Assembly (NCBI GenBank): GCA_964617665.1
Contig: CAZUAH010000323.1
Span: 1 to 15,236 of the forward strand
Source of the DNA: JADHUC01 sp964617665
Lineage (GTDB): Bacteria; Planctomycetota; Planctomycetia; Pirellulales; Pirellulaceae
Direction: 5' to 3'
DNA: 15,236 nt
Within the stretch, counting starts at the first letter, position 1, and each line of letters opens with the position of its first letter. A program made the position numbers and the translations under genes. A model generated the notes under the pieces. The model was not told the DNA's origin, did not search any database, and worked only from the letters and a program-made list of their open reading frames with translations. Below are positions 1 to 7,758 of this stretch, one piece after another.

Positions 1-1049
1 GCGATCGAGACCGGCGTCCCCCTGCCGCCCATGAAGAGCGGCACGTACACGGACGAAGGATTGCCGAGGCTCACCCAGGCGCAGGTCAAGAACTCCGGGT
101 GCTCTTTGGGCACTTCCGCGGTGAGCGAACAGAGCCCCGTGTCTTTTCTCAGCGCTTCGTTCATGGCGAGGGCATCCACCGGAAGATCATCCTCGCTGGG
201 GAACTTCCCCTTGTTCAGAACGAATCCTCTTTCCCTTGCCCAGTCGATCTTGCTGACCGCCTTGGCATGCTGCAAGGCCGTGACGATGTCTCCGGATGCG
301 TCTGCGAACGTCCATCGGGTACCGATCTTGCCTCCGGCATAGTAACCCTCCTTGCAGGTCATTTGGAGAATGTCCAGTGCCTCCTGGCAGGTGGCGGCGT
401 TCTCAGCGAGGTACCGGGAAAGCGAATGGGTCATCCACCCCTTCCATCGCGGCTGGGGATCACGCCCGCACTGAACGTGGCAACTCGCAAGGCCTTTCTC
501 GTTCACGAACATACATGGTTCGAGGCCATGGACGTCGCCGACACGGAAAAATCTGTGCAGGCATTTGCCTGGGACCACGATTTTCTTGAAATAGGCGCCC
601 TGCAGGCGAAACCTGTTCTGTCGCAGCTTGTGAAGAAGCGCCTTGTCGCCCTTGGTGGCCTTCCCTGTCGCTGCATAGGAGACGCATTCGTGGCCCGCGT
701 TCACTCCGCGGTACTTTGCACCAAGGTAGATGGCGAACAGCGTGGGATCCACGCCGATTTCCTTAGCTACGGCGGTTGCTTCCGCCAGCCAGTAGGGCGC
801 GAGTTTCTTGGTGATTTCAAGATACTTCGTTCCGGCCTTGAGAAGGTTCTGATTCTCCCTCGCGAATCGCTCAAAATCCGCTTTGATCTTCTTGCCGTTT
901 AGCCTCGCAAATTCTCCTCCGACTTCTTCCGGCGTTCCCTCCAAGACAATGTACTTCGCGGTCGATTCCTCTTCGGCGATCGCAACACGGAGCCCCAAGG
1001 TCATCATGGCGAAAACTACTGCTATTGCGCTCTTCCACAACATGGACAT
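1..1049 (-). CDS. Exported C45-type Ntn hydrolase/acyltransferase-like protein, C-terminus cut by window edge
   Basis: On the minus strand an open frame of 349 codons runs from ATG 1049 to the left edge with no stop, so the gene is partial. Residues 1-25 form a signal peptide (hydrophobic core about 8-20, likely cleavage after AIA before EEES). The mature part starts with a segment around GTPEEVGGEFARL (38-50), the usual opening of the peptidase C45 / acyl-CoA:6-APA acyltransferase group. GHECVSYAATG (119-129) puts Cys122 where the autocatalytic N-terminal nucleophile lies, RQNRF (143-147) matches the conserved N-R segment after it, FADASGDIV (248-256) matches the D-x-G strand, and WVSLGNPSSVYVPLFMG (325-341) resembles the late strands of the C45/C69 superfamily. 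Members hydrolyse amide or acyl bonds; the substrate cannot be read here. A GAGGA element precedes two in-frame ATGs (1049 and 1043); either may be used. The gene is divergent from the one at 1317. Family is probable, exact activity unknown. Confidence 0.78.
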   Translation of the reverse strand, partial: MSMLWKSAIAVVFAMMTLGLRVAIAEEESTAKYIVLEGTPEEVGGEFARLNGKKIKADFERFARENQNLLKAGTKYLEITKKLAPYWLAEATAVAKEIGVDPTLFAIYLGAKYRGVNAGHECVSYAATGKATKGDKALLHKLRQNRFRLQGAYFKKIVVPGKCLHRFFRVGDVHGLEPCMFVNEKGLASCHVQCGRDPQPRWKGWMTHSLSRYLAENAATCQEALDILQMTCKEGYYAGGKIGTRWTFADASGDIVTALQHAKAVSKIDWARERGFVLNKGKFPSEDDLPVDALAMNEALRKDTGLCSLTAEVPKEHPEFLTCAWVSLGNPSSVYVPLFMGGRGTPVSI

Positions 1050-1316
1050 TTCCTCATTCCGCTTTGGCGTTCCATTTGCTCCGCACATACTCCCTGGGTG
1101 TCTACCATAGCCGTCAATCGGCGCCAACCACGTTCTCAAGAACGGCCCGTCGGCGACGGAACGAAGACGAAAAAGCGGCACATTCTGCTGTTCCGGTAGA
1201 AGTGCAATGGCGGCTCTTCTTCGGAAACAAGCTTGGCGGCAATGAACCTGCCAGTTACATTTGCCATTCTGTCCCGACACGATTTTGACGTGACTTCGAG
1301 AGAGAGGAACGGTTGC

Positions 1317-2981
1317 ATGACGCCAGTCAACAACGCCGGCATCGTGGTGCTGCTGACCTTTTGCCTGACGATTCCCGCTGCAAGTTGGCGGGGTGGCGTC
1401 CGCGCGGGAGAGCAGATCCCTGAGTCCGACACGGTGGAAGACGCTTCCTTCCGCCAAGCCGCTGCATCGGCCGAAATCGCCGGGTACTCGCTGAGCAAGG
1501 TCCAGCGCTGGCTACACGAGGTTGCGATAGTGCGCATCGATCCGGAAACGGGTCTCTTGAAGATGCGAGGAGTGTGGAACTACCACAACACGGCTGCTGA
1601 CTGCTATCCGTTTTTGTGCTGGGCGGCGTACGCCACGGATCGCACGGTGCTGGACGGCCCATTGCGGAAACTGCTGCACGCCGAGATCGAGCGGTGCAAT
1701 CATTTGGATCGGATCCCGGCGCCCTTCGACTTCGACAAAGGAGCCAAAGTGGACGAGTATCCCATGGACCGGCTCATCTTTGGCGCCAGCGAGTATGTCA
1801 AAGACGGCCTCATCGCCATTGTCGAGGTGACCGGCCGCGACGAGTGGTTCGAGCGAATGAAAGCCATCGAGGAGGATCTCTGGAAGCACGCGAACATTGA
1901 GACTCCGGACGGCAAGATCCCTTCCCTCGAACACCCGCAGCGCGCAGTCGAGGTGGATGGAGAACAACTGCAAGCGCTGTGCCGCCTTTACACGATGACC
2001 GGCGAGGAGAAGTTCCTTCGCTGGGCGGAACGGCTGGGCGACCGTTATCTGAAGCACGAAAACTTCATTCCGGTATACTTACGCGACCACGGTTGCGAGA
2101 TCATCGGTGGTCTGGGGCTCTTGTTGGCGGTGGAATCGCAAGCCAACCCAGCCAAGGCCCAGGAGTACGCTTCGTCTATGCGCCGCATCTTGGATGTCGT
2201 GCTGGAACGAGGCACAAACGCGGACGGATTCATGTACAACCGTCTCGACGGACAGGGAGACGAACGGGCCGGCCAGCTCAGCGACGGCTGGGGCTACAAC
2301 TACATTGCTTACCTCGATTACGATATGGCCGTTGGCCGCCAGCAATATCGACCGCACATCAAGCTGCTGCTGGGCAACCTCGGCAAAAACCCATACATGA
2401 CCCGCGGCGTTGGCGGTGCAGGCGGCGACACGGGCGCAGATTCTGCCGAAGGCGCCATGTACTTGCTCAATCGCCAGCCTGTTCCCGATGGCCTGCGTTG
2501 GGTCGATCTGATGGTCACACGGCACTTGACCGGCACTCACGTACCGTTGGACAAGGCGAAGCTCTGGGGCGCGGATAAGTGGCAATGCAACATCGTACGC
2601 ACCGTCATCATGCACGCTCTGATGCACACCCGCGGAATCGTCGCCCAGCCTTGGCGGCCCGACCTCATCCTCGGCGCCAGCCAATCGCCCGAAGAATTGG
2701 CCATTGTCGTTCGCGCCGGCAAACCGTGGTCCGGCAAGCTGATCTTCGACATTCCTCGGCACCGCCTCCACATGGGCTTCCAGCACGACTGGCCACGAAT
2801 GAACACATTGCCCGAATGGTTCACCGTCGAACTCGACAGAACCTACACTATCCGAAACGTGGACGAAAGCTCCGAAACCACGTTCACGGGCAAGCAACTC
2901 CACAATGGGCTCCCACTGAAACTCGAACCCGACGTGGAGACACGACTGGTCGTACAGTGTTGCCGTTCCGCAATACGATGA
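1317..2981 (+). CDS. Exported helical-toroid protein of unknown activity (glycoside-hydrolase-like fold)
   Basis: A 554-residue protein. The frame is open to an ATG at 1233, but ATG 1317 has a good AGAGAGGAAC ribosome site and begins a signal peptide (hydrophobic 8-22), so it is preferred. Residues 55-440 are a series of amphipathic helices separated by aromatic turns, as in (alpha/alpha)6-barrel enzymes: WNYHNTAADCYPFL (87-100), EYPMDRLIFGASEYVKDGL (147-165), VDGEQLQALCRLY (214-226), LSDGWGYNYIAYLDYD (321-336) and GGDTGADSAEGAMYLLNRQP (369-388). Residues about 445-545 look like a beta-rich C-terminal domain. Clustered Trp, Tyr, Asp and Glu in the loops would suit carbohydrate binding, and the architecture recalls unsaturated-glycuronyl hydrolase, GH127 or N-acylglucosamine-epimerase-type toroids, but no diagnostic family motif is recognised. 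It is divergent from the C45-like gene and probably acts in periplasm or outside the cell. CDS call firm; function not known. Confidence 0.85.
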   Translation: MTPVNNAGIVVLLTFCLTIPAASWRGGVRAGEQIPESDTVEDASFRQAAASAEIAGYSLSKVQRWLHEVAIVRIDPETGLLKMRGVWNYHNTAADCYPFLCWAAYATDRTVLDGPLRKLLHAEIERCNHLDRIPAPFDFDKGAKVDEYPMDRLIFGASEYVKDGLIAIVEVTGRDEWFERMKAIEEDLWKHANIETPDGKIPSLEHPQRAVEVDGEQLQALCRLYTMTGEEKFLRWAERLGDRYLKHENFIPVYLRDHGCEIIGGLGLLLAVESQANPAKAQEYASSMRRILDVVLERGTNADGFMYNRLDGQGDERAGQLSDGWGYNYIAYLDYDMAVGRQQYRPHIKLLLGNLGKNPYMTRGVGGAGGDTGADSAEGAMYLLNRQPVPDGLRWVDLMVTRHLTGTHVPLDKAKLWGADKWQCNIVRTVIMHALMHTRGIVAQPWRPDLILGASQSPEELAIVVRAGKPWSGKLIFDIPRHRLHMGFQHDWPRMNTLPEWFTVELDRTYTIRNVDESSETTFTGKQLHNGLPLKLEPDVETRLVVQCCRSAIR

Positions 2982-2986
2982 TCTGA

Positions 2987-3208
2987 GAATCAAGAAAGCT
3001 GCGCCGAGCAGGTGACCACATCATCCCCTCCGCGGCGTTTATGGCAATCGGAGGATTCGGATTGGCCGACGACGACGGATTGCTGGGCCACAGTGCCGAG
3101 GAGTCGATTCGCAATCTCGGCCGTATCACGATCGAGGGGATGTTTCCGGTGGATCCCACTTTGGTGACGATCCTTCAAGAAAAAGCCGCCCGCAGCGGAA
3201 GCGCGTAG
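2987..3208 (+). pseudogene. Orphan ORF remnant (unrecognised C-terminal fragment)
   Basis: An open frame follows the TGA at 2984 and runs 73 codons to TAG 3206-3208. The only ATG is at 3041 (55 codons) and lacks a ribosome site. The translation is coding-like: GDHIIPSAAFMAIGGFGLAD, then an acidic Asp run, then a helix-like stretch EESIRNLGRITIEGMFPVDP, then LVTILQEKAARSGSA. Base use resembles neighbouring genes, and there are no stops over a stretch where random sequence would often have one. I read it as the 3' remnant of a gene whose 5' part was lost beside the preceding gene, or as an unannotated small protein. I do not recognise the family. It is convergent with the peptidase gene, whose stop is 36 bases away. 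Confidence 0.4.
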
Positions 3209-3244
3209 TCCATCCGTCACCACTGCCAGCAAGCAGGACTCTCA

Positions 3245-5368
3245 CTAGTTGCGGATTCTCAGTGATGCGTAACCGCACTGGGCGAAGTACTCGAATTGCG
3301 TTAGAACGTCTTCGAGATACTCTTCGTTGAACTCGCGTCCGATCTCCAGGGCTGATCGCCTGGTGATCTCGTACACGTCTCGTTTCCCATCAGCCCACCA
3401 CCACGGCACATTGGCCCGCCAACTCCACGTGAAGTACCAGTTGCGGCCTTCGGGCATGGGCACAGGGGCGTCGACCAGCGTCAATGTTCCGAGGACCTTC
3501 CGAGTTGGAATCAGGCTCTTCGCCCGCGCCGCCGACGGGAAGTCCGGACGGGCGTATGCGACAATCGGGCCGATTTCGCGTGCCGCCGCCATCGCCTCCA
3601 GTGCGGACGTGAATCGGGCCGTCTGGCATTCGGCCTGTGCTCGCAGTCTGCTCTCGGCCGCTTCCACTGCGACGGATACCCGATTGCGGTCCTTCTCAGG
3701 TACCAATTCCATGACGGACGGCAGCGCGCGCAGACCTCGATCCAGTCGGTAAGCGATCAACTCCCTACCGTCGAGAGCCGCACGTCCCAGTGATTCGCCG
3801 GTCTGGGGTCCAGCGGCCGTGGCACGAATCAAGGCTGACGTTCGTTCGGCCAAATCCACCTGGACATCTGCTTCCACGATCGTACCTAACCAAAGAGCCT
3901 CGTCCGTTTGTGCTGTCGCCAGGTAGTACAGATACGCTCCGGCCGCAGTCCCCGTGATGTGCAAGGTATTCGTGCTGAGTTTATCTGGCGTGTCCTGCGA
4001 GGAATGATAAAACCGGTCGGGGAGTTGGACCCACAGAAAATTCGGGCAGCCCACCATGGGATCTGCCGTGATACAGTCATCGATGTACCAGTTGTCGAGC
4101 TTTGTGGCCACACGCATCGTCGGATCCGCGGCTCGCACGTAGCGTTGAAGCAGTGCCCAAGCCAAGTTCTCCGCGTAGGATGGGGCGGAATCCGGCAGAC
4201 GCGATTGCTTCCACGTGGACAAGGTCTTCCATTGATCCTCGCCTACCATGTCAAGGTCGATGCCAGCGATCAGGTAAGGGAGTTTCTCTTTGTGTGAAGT
4301 CAACCAAGCCAGCATCCCGTGGGTCTCCATACCCAAGACGACACGGATGGTTCGCTTCAGCGGCGCCAAACGGCCACTGTCCATCAGCGTCTTGAGGGCC
4401 CGAAGAATCTCGATCGACAAGCCGCACCCAGAGGCGTTGTCGTTGGCCCCGATTTCGTACAGATGCCCCACGACCAACAGTTCGTATTCCGGCGATTCCG
4501 TTCCCGGCAGCACGCCCGTTACCACGTCGATAGTGCCATCATACGAATGCGTTTTCACATCGGCGTGCAAGACGACTCGTTCATGCAGAGCTGCCAGTTT
4601 TCGCAGATAGTCGCCCATACGAGGCGAGAGGTTGAATCCGATCATCCCATCCGGGACCGAGCCTCCCCAACGCACGGCGTCGTAGCCGATCTGGCGATCG
4701 CGGACTTTGCCTTTGCCCAACTCTGGAATGTCGTCTCGAAGGATCCCAACGGCACCAGCATCCTTTGCCATCGAAATCACTTTCGAGCTGGGTGCCCGGC
4801 CGCCAAGTGTCTCGATCAATACCAGTTTGCCGCGCAGATCGTCGGTCTTAACGTCCTTTAACGTTCGTTCGTGATCGCGGACAGCGAAGACCTCGCCTTT
4901 GACTCCGCCGGGCGGAGTCGAACCGGAACGAGTGGTCAGCGTCTGCGGTATGTCCCGGTAGTCCGCGATAACCTCGCCGGCGTGCGTTGCTGGCTCGACG
5001 ACTGTAAGACGCGCATGGTCGACGTCCCATGCCTGTTGCGACGTCCAGTCGCCGTACTTCGTGCGTCCGTTCGACTTGTACGGAAGCACCTCGACCTGCT
5101 CCAACCCAATTGCGCGAAACTGCTCGGCCACATACTGCGCAGTCTCATGATGTTTGTCCCAACTATCCCACCGGTCGCGCTCCCAAATCTCCGTGGCGTG
5201 CTGCTTAGCCACTTCGCCGGAGATTTCGTATCCAAGAACATTCAGCGTCTGATTGAGATCGTCCGATAAGCCTTCGTAGCGTTCCGCCGATTGCGCCTCC
5301 ACGCGTACAGCGGCTAGACATCCATAACACACGAAGACCAAAAACTGCCTGCTAGCCGAACGGGTCAT
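3245..5368 (-). CDS. Exported M28-family metallopeptidase with PA domain and extra C-terminal domain
   Basis: A 707-residue protein. ATG 5368 is preceded by AGAAGGA about ten bases upstream. Residues 1-25 are a signal peptide (VRVEAQ before SAERYEG). Residues about 45-100 are the helical lead-in, 150-280 fit a protease-associated (PA) domain, and 290-490 are the M28 catalytic domain: GHLYEIGANDNASG (301-314) with His302 and Asp310, GMETHG (346-351) with Glu348, LDMVGED (372-378) with Asp373, and FYHSSQDTPDKL (453-464) with His455. These match the usual zinc-ligand and catalytic order of aminopeptidase-type M28 enzymes. Two departures: the H-x-D motif reads H-L-Y, and the Glu-Glu pair reads Glu-Thr. 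Residues 500-707 form an additional, partly helical domain I do not recognise. Expected role: release of amino acids or small peptides outside the cytoplasm. The gene is divergent from the STAS-like gene and likely monocistronic. Confidence 0.9.
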   Translation of the reverse strand: MTRSASRQFLVFVCYGCLAAVRVEAQSAERYEGLSDDLNQTLNVLGYEISGEVAKQHATEIWERDRWDSWDKHHETAQYVAEQFRAIGLEQVEVLPYKSNGRTKYGDWTSQQAWDVDHARLTVVEPATHAGEVIADYRDIPQTLTTRSGSTPPGGVKGEVFAVRDHERTLKDVKTDDLRGKLVLIETLGGRAPSSKVISMAKDAGAVGILRDDIPELGKGKVRDRQIGYDAVRWGGSVPDGMIGFNLSPRMGDYLRKLAALHERVVLHADVKTHSYDGTIDVVTGVLPGTESPEYELLVVGHLYEIGANDNASGCGLSIEILRALKTLMDSGRLAPLKRTIRVVLGMETHGMLAWLTSHKEKLPYLIAGIDLDMVGEDQWKTLSTWKQSRLPDSAPSYAENLAWALLQRYVRAADPTMRVATKLDNWYIDDCITADPMVGCPNFLWVQLPDRFYHSSQDTPDKLSTNTLHITGTAAGAYLYYLATAQTDEALWLGTIVEADVQVDLAERTSALIRATAAGPQTGESLGRAALDGRELIAYRLDRGLRALPSVMELVPEKDRNRVSVAVEAAESRLRAQAECQTARFTSALEAMAAAREIGPIVAYARPDFPSAARAKSLIPTRKVLGTLTLVDAPVPMPEGRNWYFTWSWRANVPWWWADGKRDVYEITRRSALEIGREFNEEYLEDVLTQFEYFAQCGYASLRIRN

Positions 5369-5420
5369 GGCAACACATCCTTCTGCTTGTCACAACGGAT
5401 TCATGCAGTATCCGCTAATG

Positions 5421-5442
5421 CTCCAGTCAGTCAATACTGGAG
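5421..5442. repeat. Inverted repeat in the M28/STAS divergent region
   Basis: CTCCAGT at 5421-5427 is matched perfectly by ACTGGAG at 5436-5442 with an 8-base spacer. It lies 53 bases upstream of the peptidase start, where a dimeric regulator could bind or a leader hairpin could form. The nearby heptamer GCAGTAT occurs twice (near 5405 and 5463). Function is inferred only from position and symmetry. Confidence 0.4.
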
Positions 5443-5491
5443 TTTGCCGTCCGAAGGTCCACGCAGTATTAGTGCGAGCCTGCCCCCTGAT

Positions 5492-5519
5492 TTCATAAAC
5501 GCTCTCCCGGCGGTATATT
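5492..5519 (+). promoter_or_regulatory. Possible sigma70-like promoter for the STAS-like gene
   Basis: TATATT at 5514-5519 resembles a -10 box; TTCATA at 5492-5497, 16 bases upstream, is a weak -35. It would give a leader of about 85 bases before the ATG at 5613. Only the -10 is convincing, and planctomycete promoters are poorly defined, so this is tentative. Confidence 0.25.
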
Positions 5520-5612
5520 GTGTCACATGGCCGTACAAGAGCGTCGCATAGCAACTGGGACGCGAAGGGGCTAGCTCACTTTGGATTGCGATTTGGTTTC
5601 CGGGAGGCATTT

Positions 5613-6011
5613 ATGCCTGTTGCCTACACAGTTGAACTCGATGGTTTCTACGCAAACGCGACAGCCACTGGGGTTCTCACGGCAGATGAAGTGTGCGAAT
5701 ACCTGAAGGCAGTGGACACGGACGATAGTGTCGGGGAGGAGTTCGTTGAGCTGTTTGATGCCAGCAGAATCACAGAGTCACAGATTGACAAGAGTGGGCT
5801 TGAGCGCATTGCTGAAGTGGCGCGAGAATGCCAGAAGAGATCAAGGGGCTCCAGACTAGCCATTGTGGTAGCGAAAGGAGATTCTTTCGATCGGGCTCGA
5901 TATTTCGAGCGGATTGCCCGTGATGTTCACGATGTTATTGTGTTCAATACGCGAGACGTGGCCGAGACTTGGCTTGGAGTAAGGCAACGGGATGCTGATT
6001 CAAGTGCGTAG
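5613..6011 (+). CDS. SpoIIAA/STAS-like domain protein
   Basis: A 132-residue soluble protein without signal peptide or membrane segment. The frame is open upstream to 5520, but ATG 5613 follows a strong GGGAGG ribosome site and starts directly in the first beta strand, so it is chosen. The pattern YTVELDGFYANATATGVLTADEVCEYLKAV, then EFVELFDASRI, a helix up to about 75, the strand SRLAIVVAKG, then a helix and DVIVFNTRDVAETWL, is the beta-alpha order of SpoIIAA-like (STAS/SEC14-type) proteins, with the typical FDASR after the third strand. Such proteins are small cytosolic modules of unclear role; some bind lipid or take part in anti-sigma circuits. No anti-sigma kinase or sigma factor lies next to it. 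It is followed 103 bases later by the methyltransferase-like gene in the same direction, possibly co-transcribed. Confidence 0.75.
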   Translation: MPVAYTVELDGFYANATATGVLTADEVCEYLKAVDTDDSVGEEFVELFDASRITESQIDKSGLERIAEVARECQKRSRGSRLAIVVAKGDSFDRARYFERIARDVHDVIVFNTRDVAETWLGVRQRDADSSA

Positions 6012-6073
6012 CTGCGTGGGAGATTACTCCAGTGATGAACTAGGTCGACGCCACTGATCAGGTCGCTTGGCTA

Positions 6074-6091
6074 GCTCCCTTTCTCGGGAGC
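6074..6091. repeat. Short hairpin upstream of the methyltransferase-like gene
   Basis: GCTCCC at 6074-6079 pairs perfectly with GGGAGC at 6086-6091 across a TTTCTC loop, ending 23 bases before the start codon at 6115. There is no T tract, so a terminator is unlikely; it could be a leader hairpin or chance. Confidence 0.3.
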
Positions 6092-6114
6092 AACTCTAAC
6101 CACCGCAGGTGCCA

Positions 6115-6624
6115 ATGAACTGGCGCATTCTAAAGGCGATTATCATTCTTCCTGGCACGGCTCTGGTTATCGTGCCTGTGCTGGTGGTTTTCGCAACACG
6201 CAATTCTCGCTTTGCCAGCGATCTGTGCAGCCCATCAGACTTTCGCTTCTGGATCGCCATTGCCCTTTTCATTGCGGGACTGTCTGTTGCTGTCTGGACA
6301 GTGTCCCTGTTCGCCCGTTCCGGAAAGGGGACACCGGCGCCCTGGGATCCTCCCCAGCGGCTCGTGGTCGCCGGGCCGTATCGGTTCGTCAGAAATCCGA
6401 TGATTACGGGAGCCATCACGGTTCTTGCCGGCGAGTCTCTACTTCTTCAGTCGTGGCCGTTGGCTGTCTGGCTTGTCGCTTTTTTCCTTGGAAACGCGAT
6501 CTACTTTCCGCTGTTCGAGGAGCCGGCATTGCGCGAACGTTTCGGCGACCAGTATCGTCTTTACGCCGCGAATGTGCCCCGCTGGCTGCCGAGGCTCCGT
6601 CCCTGGGACCTCCCTGCCGAGTAA
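6115..6624 (+). CDS. Isoprenylcysteine carboxylmethyltransferase-family membrane protein
   Basis: A 169-residue integral membrane protein. A GTG at 6109 is in frame, but ATG 6115 is the simpler start, with a weak GCAGG site upstream. Hydrophobic segments lie at about 7-27, 44-66 and 96-134 (the last probably two helices). The C-terminal half carries the family signature: GKGTPAPWDPPQRLVVAGPYRFVRNPM (70-96), with the GPYR-x-VRNP core that lines the S-adenosylmethionine site, then FEEPALRERFGDQYRLYAANVPRWLPR (134-160), with the paired Glu and the closing VPRW-x-PR. Bacterial members are annotated as isoprenylcysteine or phospholipid methyltransferase-like, but their natural substrates are mostly unknown and bacteria lack the eukaryotic prenyl-Cys target. 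Family placement is confident; substrate is open. It lies downstream of the STAS-like gene. Confidence 0.88.
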   Translation: MNWRILKAIIILPGTALVIVPVLVVFATRNSRFASDLCSPSDFRFWIAIALFIAGLSVAVWTVSLFARSGKGTPAPWDPPQRLVVAGPYRFVRNPMITGAITVLAGESLLLQSWPLAVWLVAFFLGNAIYFPLFEEPALRERFGDQYRLYAANVPRWLPRLRPWDLPAE

Positions 6625-6868
6625 CGCGATACTCTTGCGATCACGATGCGCCCCGACTTGCGGCAGCCGACGTGTTGGCGGGTGATTGTTCGACGTGCGG
6701 CAAAGATGGAAACGTGGTATGATCGCCAAGACGGCTTGCGACTGGCTGGCGTTCCCTCGCGAGATGGACTTTTGCGACGTGGCTCCCGTGGAAGGCCGTG
6801 CCGTGAGGGTCGATTCCGTCAAGTGAATAACTACACACCGAAGTTTCTCATATTGGGAGTTGTCATCG

Positions 6869-7660
6869 ATGGACCGAACTCTTTTTTGGACTTGTTTGCT
6901 TCTCTTCACGTTGCCAAAGACGGCGATCTCGCAGGAAACTCCTTCACTGGCTCGCTGGGACCGAGCCGTATGCCTCGTCACCGAAGCGAGGAAAACCGAC
7001 GGGCAACCTGTGTACGCAACCGCATTTCTCGTGAAGCGATCGGATTCCGTATTCCTGGTGTCAGCCGCGCACGCAGCACAAGATACGCACGGAGGCACGC
7101 GAATTCTCTATCGCAACGTCAAGGGTGCATCGAAATTCGTTCAACTCGGAATGTTGACGGACAAGGCTGCCGACCCTTGGCATGCGTATCAGAATTCCGA
7201 CCTGTCTGTCATGACCATTGCAGGTCGGCCCGTTGTCAAGGAGGCAGTCGAAGAACTTAAGATGCTGGCGATCGATTTCGATTGTCTATTGACCGACGTC
7301 CCGGAGCGCACGACGGAAATTGACCTTGTGGGTTTTCCAATATCTTTGGGCGTGCGTCCCGCCGTTTCGCCGCTTGCCATGAGGGGCTATCTGGCGTCTC
7401 GCGAAATGCAGGCCGAAGCCAAATGGGGCACCGAGCCTATGCTGTACGCCATTCCGGCCGTCGGTGCAGGGTGCAGTGGCGGGCCGGTTTTCCAATCGGC
7501 CGCTGATACGGGCGAAGTCAAGGTCGTTGGAATGTACATAGGAGTGATGTTCGATCCTACCGGCGCAAAACTCTCCAAAATCATTCCAGCACGCGTTGTC
7601 CGATCAGCCATCGAGCGAATGACGGAGACTCAATCGAGCCCGCAAGATGGGTCCAAGTAG
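6869..7660 (+). CDS. Secreted trypsin-like serine protease
   Basis: A 263-residue protein. TTG 6860 is in frame, but ATG 6869 lies eight bases after GGGAGT and is preferred. Residues 1-21 are a signal peptide (TLPKTAISQ). The chymotrypsin-fold triad is visible: His68 in VSAAHA (64-69), Asp111 in NSDLSVM (109-115) and Ser203 in GCSGGPVF (201-208), the last with the oxyanion Gly. AFLVKRSDSVFLVSAAHA is the usual strand pair leading to the His. There is no PDZ domain, so it is not a complete HtrA/DegP type; it is a short single-domain form near the minimal size for the fold. It probably acts in periplasm or outside the cell. The 244 bases upstream hold no recognisable gene. The sialidase gene follows 98 bases later on the same strand. 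Confidence 0.86.
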   Translation: MDRTLFWTCLLLFTLPKTAISQETPSLARWDRAVCLVTEARKTDGQPVYATAFLVKRSDSVFLVSAAHAAQDTHGGTRILYRNVKGASKFVQLGMLTDKAADPWHAYQNSDLSVMTIAGRPVVKEAVEELKMLAIDFDCLLTDVPERTTEIDLVGFPISLGVRPAVSPLAMRGYLASREMQAEAKWGTEPMLYAIPAVGAGCSGGPVFQSAADTGEVKVVGMYIGVMFDPTGAKLSKIIPARVVRSAIERMTETQSSPQDGSK

Positions 7661-7758
7661 TAGCCCGTTGCACACCGAGTCGCCCCGCCAAGGTCTACCG
7701 CGTGGTGCCTCACGACAAGCCGATCCGGGATCGTCAACGACCGTGAAAGAGGATCGAA

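Noticed and set aside
99..902. Plus-strand open frame of 267 codons
   Set aside because: It lies antisense to the C45-like gene, whose translation has a signal peptide and family motifs; the plus frame shows none.
2079..2993. Minus-strand open frame of 304 codons
   Set aside because: Antisense shadow of the toroid gene at 1317; no signal, domain or ribosome site.
6439..7098. Minus-strand open frame of 219 codons spanning the gap before the protease
   Set aside because: Overlaps two supported genes in antisense and carries no recognisable motif; the gap 6625-6868 appears non-coding.
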